From Peribacillus simplex (GTDB taxonomy: Bacteria; Bacillota; Bacilli; Bacillales; DSM-1321), in the NCBI RefSeq assembly GCF_900156045.1, contig NZ_FTMX01000001.1, positions 558,001-622,000 of the forward strand: a stretch of DNA of 64,000 nt, read 5' to 3'. Every line of letters begins with the position of its first letter. Positions within the stretch are counted from its first letter, which is position 1. The translations under genes were made by a program, and so were the position numbers. Below are positions 59,768 through 64,000 of this stretch, piece by piece. The notes under the pieces were generated by a model. The model searched no databases. It had not been told where the DNA came from and was given only the letters and a program-made list of their open reading frames with translations.

Positions 59768-61240
59768 ATGAAAAAAATGATCGCGAACCTAGCTTCACGC
59801 GAAAAAAGAGTGGCCGTACTAGAGAATGGTGTTCTACGTAAACTTGAAATCATGCCGCCACAAAAGCGCAGTACGGTCGGCAATATTTATCTTGGGAAAG
59901 TGACGAAGGTTTTACCGGGAATGGACGCCGTCTTCGTTGATTATGGTGCAGAGAAGAATGGTTTTTTACACCGTGACGAGATTCCCTCTTTCCAGCTGAC
60001 AAAAAAAAGTGATGGGAAAGCATCTGTCGGTCAATTTGTCCATCAGGGAGAAAAGCTGCTAGTTCAGGTGACTCGGGATGAATCGGGCACCAAAGGAGCT
60101 AAATTGACTGGTCTGATCGAGTTTTCAACAGAGTCCCTCGTATACATACATGGAATAGATTATGTTGGTGTTTCAAAGAAATTCAAAAACGAGGATCTTC
60201 AAAAGCAGTGGCGGGAAACGGCCTTGCAGTATAAAAATCCTGATGAGGGATTGATTGTCCGCACCTCGATGGAGAACGAAAGTGAATCGGTATTCCTTGA
60301 CAGGTTAGCTGGATTGCGGGAGCACTATAAAGGGCTTGAAGTTAAGGCTGCGTCCCTTAAGGCCCCGTCCATACTCTATGAGAGGGACGCATACCTTGAC
60401 ATGATCATTTCTGAAATGTCGGGAACGGCGACAGGGGAACTAGCCATCGATGATTTCGAGGCTTATCGGGAGCTGAAAAAGTGGATACTGGAAAACCATA
60501 AGGAATGGGAAATATCCCATGTATCTGGTCCAAAGAATATTTTTTCCGAATGGAATGTCGAAGCGCAAGTTGAGAAAATGGCCAAGAAAATCGTTTGGCT
60601 TGAGAATGGCGGTTATTTAATTTTTGAAGAAACGGAGGCTTTCACCGTAATCGATGTCAATTCAGGTAAGTTCACCGGCAAGGTGGAGAAGGAAGCAACA
60701 TTGTTTGCGGTTAATCAGGCTGCGGCAAAAGAAGTCGCCCGTCAACTGAGATTGAGGAATATCAGCGGAATCATCTTGATAGATTTCATCAATATGGACA
60801 ATTCACGGCATGAGCAGGAAATCATCGATATCGTCAAAAAGGAAGCGGTGAGGGATGAGAAGCGAATCCAGGTCATCGGCTTTACGGAATTGGGCATTTT
60901 ACAAATGACGAGAAAGCGAACCTCCCCGTCTTTGAGTGAAATGATGTCGGTACAATGCCCCGTGTGCAGTGGAAGCGGTAAAATCGAGAGCCCGGAAACG
61001 GTGGCCTTCCGGTTGGAACGGGAACTGCTGGAACACAGGAAGACGGATGATGAAGCGGTCTGGGTGGAGGTCAGTAAAGCGGTGGCGGACGTGCTGCTTG
61101 GCGAAAAAGAATCATATCGGCCGACACTGGAGGAATTGATCGCTAAAAAGATATTCCTATCTTTTATCCAAGGTTCGAGGAATGCCTATTCCATCAAGCG
61201 TTTCGGAAGCATTCAGGAAATCGGGCGGGCTTTCGGGTGA
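59768..61240 (+). CDS. rng: Ribonuclease G (RNase E/G family)
   Basis: This endoribonuclease (about 490 residues) has an S1 domain near the N-terminus (GNIYLGKVTKVLPGMDAVFV) and the RNase-H-like core. The metal-binding aspartates are in AFTVIDVNSGKFTGK and GIILIDFINMDN. The zinc-link cysteines are in CPVCSGSGKIES. There is no long RNase E C-terminal scaffold. B. subtilis lacks this enzyme; many other Bacillaceae have it beside rplU. I chose the ATG at 59768 behind GGAGAGG; the TTG at 59765 is possible. Confidence 0.93.
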   Translation: MKKMIANLASREKRVAVLENGVLRKLEIMPPQKRSTVGNIYLGKVTKVLPGMDAVFVDYGAEKNGFLHRDEIPSFQLTKKSDGKASVGQFVHQGEKLLVQVTRDESGTKGAKLTGLIEFSTESLVYIHGIDYVGVSKKFKNEDLQKQWRETALQYKNPDEGLIVRTSMENESESVFLDRLAGLREHYKGLEVKAASLKAPSILYERDAYLDMIISEMSGTATGELAIDDFEAYRELKKWILENHKEWEISHVSGPKNIFSEWNVEAQVEKMAKKIVWLENGGYLIFEETEAFTVIDVNSGKFTGKVEKEATLFAVNQAAAKEVARQLRLRNISGIILIDFINMDNSRHEQEIIDIVKKEAVRDEKRIQVIGFTELGILQMTRKRTSPSLSEMMSVQCPVCSGSGKIESPETVAFRLERELLEHRKTDDEAVWVEVSKAVADVLLGEKESYRPTLEELIAKKIFLSFIQGSRNAYSIKRFGSIQEIGRAFG

Positions 61241-61264
61241 AGAACGGGAATTCTAATAAATATA

Positions 61265-61294
61265 TTGACAGCCTTTCCTGTTTCATGTTAGGAT
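61265..61294 (+). promoter_or_regulatory. Promoter of the rplU operon
   Basis: A perfect TTGACA and TAGGAT with an 18-base spacer precede the L21 leader. Confidence 0.6.
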
Positions 61295-61299
61295 TTTAA

Positions 61300-61412
61300 T
61301 GTTATGTTTGTAGCACCCGTGCTACAACCGCTCAACAACAGGTTTTAAGCTTTTGCCTTTCTGGTAAAACGCCTGTGATTGGCGAGTCTGAGACATTTAA
61401 GGAGGTGCAAGT
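61300..61412 (+). ncRNA. L21 ribosomal protein leader
   Basis: The leader between promoter and rplU starts with the hairpin TGTAGCACCCGTGCTACA, followed by AACAACAGGTTTTAAGC and CCTGTGATTGGCGAGTCTGA. This agrees with the L21 leader described in Bacilli, which is thought to bind L21 for autoregulation. Boundaries are approximate. Confidence 0.75.
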
Positions 61413-61721
61413 ATGTACGCAATTATCGAAACTGGCGGTAAACAAATTAAAGTAGCAGCTGGCGAAGCGGTTTACATTGAAAAATTAAACGCAGAAGCAG
61501 GCGAAACTGTTACATTTGACAAAGTTTTATTCGTAGGTGGCGAAGACGTGAAAGTTGGTGCTCCACTAGTTGAAGGCGCTACTGTAACAGGTACTGTCGA
61601 AAAACAAGGTAAGCAAAAGAAAATCACTGTTTTCAAATACAAAGCGAAGAAGAACAATCGTAAAAAACAAGGTCATCGTCAACCATACACAAAAGTTGTT
61701 ATCGAAGCAATCAACGCGTAA
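61413..61721 (+). CDS. rplU: Ribosomal protein L21
   Basis: At 102 residues this is full length. It begins [20 protein letters not shown] and has the conserved C-terminal [28 protein letters not shown] precedes the ATG. Codon use is that of a highly expressed gene. First in rplU-ysxB-rpmA. Confidence 0.98.
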   Translation: MYAIIETGGKQIKVAAGEAVYIEKLNAEAGETVTFDKVLFVGGEDVKVGAPLVEGATVTGTVEKQGKQKKITVFKYKAKKNNRKKQGHRQPYTKVVIEAINA

Positions 61722-61734
61722 GGGCTGATTCTAG

Positions 61735-62067
61735 ATGATTAAAGTTGTATTTGATGCTCCGCAGGAACGGATTGCTTCGTTCACCTTAAGCGGACATGCT
61801 AATTTTGCTAAAAAAGGTTCTGATATCGTTTGTGCAGGTGTATCGGCTGTTTCCTTCGGTGCAGTCAATGCGATCATGTCCTTAACGGACGTAGAGCCTG
61901 AGATTGAGCAAGGGCGAGAAGGCGGCTATCTTCGCTGCGTCATTCCGGGGAATCTTTCGCCGGAATCGGAAGGGAAGGTTCAGCTGCTTTTGAACGGCAT
62001 GCTCATATCGCTGCAAACCATCGAACGTGATTATGGTAAATACATGAAAATTATCCTCAACCAATAG
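61735..62067 (+). CDS. ysxB: Ribosomal-processing cysteine protease Prp
   Basis: This 110-residue protein carries the Prp catalytic pair: His in LSGHANFAKKGSDIV and Cys in VCAGVSAVSFG. Prp removes the N-terminal extension of ribosomal protein L27. Its gene always sits between rplU and rpmA in Firmicutes, as here, and the neighbouring rpmA has the matching extension. Confidence 0.95.
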   Translation: MIKVVFDAPQERIASFTLSGHANFAKKGSDIVCAGVSAVSFGAVNAIMSLTDVEPEIEQGREGGYLRCVIPGNLSPESEGKVQLLLNGMLISLQTIERDYGKYMKIILNQ

Positions 62068-62370
<303 letters not shown>

Positions 62371-62398
62371 TTGGCATCTTTGAACAGAGGCTGACTCA

Positions 62399-62487
62399 AA
62401 AGGGTCTGATTCCTTCTACAAGACACTATATACCGCGTCATTTTTAATAATGGTATGTTATATAGTGATGAAGGGGTCCGGCCCTTT
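62399..62487. repeat. Long imperfect hairpin between rpmA and spo0B
   Basis: AAAGGGTCTGATTCCTTC (62399-62416) pairs with GAAGGGGTCCGGCCCTTT (62470-62487) in 17 of 18 positions counting G-U. Inside it CACTATATA pairs with TATATAGTG. The whole spans 89 bases with no reading frame. It looks like a dispersed palindromic repeat or small non-autonomous element. The 540-base gap 62371-62909 also holds the features listed next. Confidence 0.6.
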
Positions 62488-62570
62488 ATTTATACTATTA
62501 GGAACGAACCAGCATTTGGCAGGAGACTTTAGTCATTAGTATAAGGAAAACAACCTCTGACTTACAAATG

Positions 62571-62594
62571 GCTCGCCAATAGGCGGGCTTTCTT
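62571..62594 (+). terminator. Terminator-like hairpin after the long repeat
   Basis: GCTCGCC and GGCGGGC (one U-G) around AATA, then TTTCTT. It probably ends the rplU-ysxB-rpmA transcript. Confidence 0.55.
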
Positions 62595-62634
62595 AAACTT
62601 TCAGGGGGGAAATCCAAGAATACTCATCCATCCG

Positions 62635-62651
62635 ATTTGGTTAAACCAAAT
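62635..62651. promoter_or_regulatory. 17-base palindrome, possible operator
   Basis: ATTTGGTT and AACCAAAT are perfect inverted repeats around a single A. The size suits a dimeric repressor. A TATAAT lies at 62669-62674. No promoter with a good -35 could be assigned. Confidence 0.3.
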
Positions 62652-62909
62652 AGACACTCCAATTCAACTATAATATCTCCAATTGGTGCATAAATAAGGC
62701 CCATTCTCTTTTTTAGTTCAAATGGCTCTACCATCGTCCAAAGAACTCAGGGTGTGCGGCTGTATTTTTTGGACGGGGGCTTTCATGTGAAGGCATGTGA
62801 ATCAAGCTTCATTTCCTGTTTGTTGTTTTTTTGATATACTGTACAAATGGAAGTATTCAACATGATAGAGCCGAAAAAAGTTTCTTTATCATAATTGAAG
62901 GTGTTAATA

Positions 62910-63449
62910 ATGGATAAAAATTGGACGACTATTGAAACTCTGCGTCAAACCAGGCATGACTGGCTGAATAAAATTCAAATCATCAAAGGGAATCTGGAGT
63001 TGAACAGAATCGACCGTGTCAAGGGCATAATTGATGAAATCATTGTTGAAACCCAGAATGAAGCACGCCTTTCCAGTTTGAATTTACCTAAATTCACCGA
63101 GATGCTGTTGACGTCGAATTGGAATAATGGATCCTTTTATTGCGAATATGAAATCATTGATGTTTTTGAAGGCTCAACTGAGATGGACGGGCTGATGTAT
63201 CGCTGGACAAACGATTTCTTTGAAATTCTGGATAAGAATCTGGATCCGTTTTTTGAAAATATACTGGCTGTTTCCATGTGTAAAAAAGAAGTGAGCGATA
63301 TGCGCTGTTCATTTCATATGCAAGGCAGGTTCATTGATCAATCCCCAGTGATCGAGTTTTTGGAAAGTTCATTGACGGCCGAGCAATCGATTGAAATTCT
63401 TGAATGTAATGAGGATGAAATATTTTTTAAGATGGATATTAACTTTTAG
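62910..63449 (+). CDS. spo0B: Sporulation phosphotransferase Spo0B
   Basis: The 179-residue protein passes phosphate from Spo0F to Spo0A in the phosphorelay. The phosphorylated His is in LRQTRHDWLNKIQIIKGNLE (His16 here). The C-terminal half is the degenerate histidine-kinase-like domain. GAAGGTG at 62897-62903 supports the ATG at 62910; the frame extends to a TTG at 62895 without support. An extended -10 (TGATATACT, 62832-62840) lies upstream. The order rpmA-spo0B-obg is that of B. subtilis. Confidence 0.94.
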   Translation: MDKNWTTIETLRQTRHDWLNKIQIIKGNLELNRIDRVKGIIDEIIVETQNEARLSSLNLPKFTEMLLTSNWNNGSFYCEYEIIDVFEGSTEMDGLMYRWTNDFFEILDKNLDPFFENILAVSMCKKEVSDMRCSFHMQGRFIDQSPVIEFLESSLTAEQSIEILECNEDEIFFKMDINF

Positions 63450-63497
63450 AGAAGTATACAGCAAGAAATGACTTGCAGAAAACAAGGAAGTGATAGC

Positions 63498-64000
63498 ATG
63501 TTTGTCGATCAAACGAAAGTCTATGTAAAAGGCGGAGACGGTGGTAACGGGATAGTTGCTTATCGTCGTGAGAAATTCATACCTAAAGGCGGTCCTGCTG
63601 GCGGAGATGGCGGTAATGGGGCCAATGTCGTTTTTGAAGTGGAAGAGGGCTTGCGTACATTAATGGATTTCCGTTATCAACGTCACTTTAAGGCACCTCG
63701 CGGAGAACATGGCATGTCCAAAAACATGCACGGTGCGGCTGCAAAGGATATGGTCATCAAGGTTCCACCAGGCACGGTTGTCATTGATGATAAAACGAAG
63801 GAAGTCATTGCTGATTTAGTTGAGCACGGGCAGCGCGCCATCATCGCCAAGGGTGGCCGCGGGGGCCGGGGAAATTCCCGCTTTGCCACACCTGCCAATC
63901 CTGCACCTGAAATCGCTGAGAACGGCGAACCGGGCCAGGAACGCGATATCATCATGGAATTGAAACTGTTGGCTGATGTCGGTTTGGTTGGTTTCCCGAG
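63498..64000 (+). CDS. obg: Obg GTPase, N-terminal part (3' end outside window)
   Basis: The visible 167 codons form the glycine-rich Obg fold: [40 protein letters not shown], and [19 protein letters not shown]. The frame runs into the start of the GTPase domain ([14 protein letters not shown]) as the window ends. Obg acts in 50S assembly and, in B. subtilis, is required for sporulation and the general stress response. AAGGAAGTG precedes the ATG. Confidence 0.97.
   Translation, partial: MFVDQTKVYVKGGDGGNGIVAYRREKFIPKGGPAGGDGGNGANVVFEVEEGLRTLMDFRYQRHFKAPRGEHGMSKNMHGAAAKDMVIKVPPGTVVIDDKTKEVIADLVEHGQRAIIAKGGRGGRGNSRFATPANPAPEIAENGEPGQERDIIMELKLLADVGLVGFP

Overview
The window is a chromosomal core segment of an endospore-forming member of the Bacillaceae. 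The evidence is dense: gerE, gerM, a gerA-type receptor operon, lonB, spoVID, ysxE, spoIIB, spoIVFA/FB and spo0B, plus a gene order that follows the Bacillus subtilis sdhB-to-obg region closely. Protein sequences diverge clearly from B. subtilis. rng is present and a yabR-like gene sits at an unusual place, which fits another genus of Bacillus sensu lato (Peribacillus-like is a guess, not shown). Almost everything reads on the + strand. There is no prophage, insertion sequence or CRISPR array.

Layout. 1-9300: end of sdhA, sdhB, ysmA, gerE, ysmB, racE, a collapsed dihydrofolate-reductase-like pseudogene, gerM, then a three-gene germinant receptor operon in B-A-C order. That operon is followed by the wreck of an RNase PH gene (rph) at the site where B. 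subtilis has rph. 9300-14100: rdgB, ysnB and a solitary tRNA-Arg(UCU) with its own promoter and terminator. After it comes an accessory strip: a 66-aa protein, a zinc-knuckle/DUF2087 regulator with a GIY-YIG protein, two small membrane proteins and a small acetyltransferase. 14290-22950: ilvB-ilvH-ilvC-leuA-leuB-leuC-leuD for branched-chain amino acids, preceded by a perfect cre site, a CodY-box candidate, a sigma-A promoter and a leucine-type T-box. An intrinsic-terminator-like hairpin lies between leuB and leuC.

23050-32300: protein quality control (TPR protein, trigger factor, ClpX, LonB, LonA) and the ribosome-assembly GTPase YsxC. 32350-39430: ysxD (minus strand) and the haem operon hemA-X-C-D-B-L, from glutamyl-tRNA to uroporphyrinogen III. 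39700-48920: spoVID, ysxE, a small minus-strand membrane protein, a T-box and valS, then two overlapping ATP-grasp ligases on the minus strand inserted between valS and folC. 49370-52990: a short leader ORF coupled to comC, a possible decayed ORF, spoIIB, maf, radC. 53130-57290: mreB-C-D and minC-D for cell shape and septum placement. 57410-61240: a yabR-like S1-domain gene (minus), the sigma-E-controlled spoIVFA/FB pair that governs pro-sigma-K processing, and RNase G. 61260-64000: L21 leader, rplU, ysxB (Prp protease), rpmA with its Prp cleavage extension, a long hairpin repeat, spo0B and the start of obg.

Several genes work together across the window. SpoIVFB activates sigma-K, which should drive gerE from a matching promoter. 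Prp (ysxB) matures L27 (rpmA) next door. Spo0B feeds the phosphorelay that starts sporulation. The least explained parts are the ATP-grasp pair, the DUF2087/GIY-YIG pair, the receptor operon lying against a dead rph, and several structured or decayed intergenic stretches.
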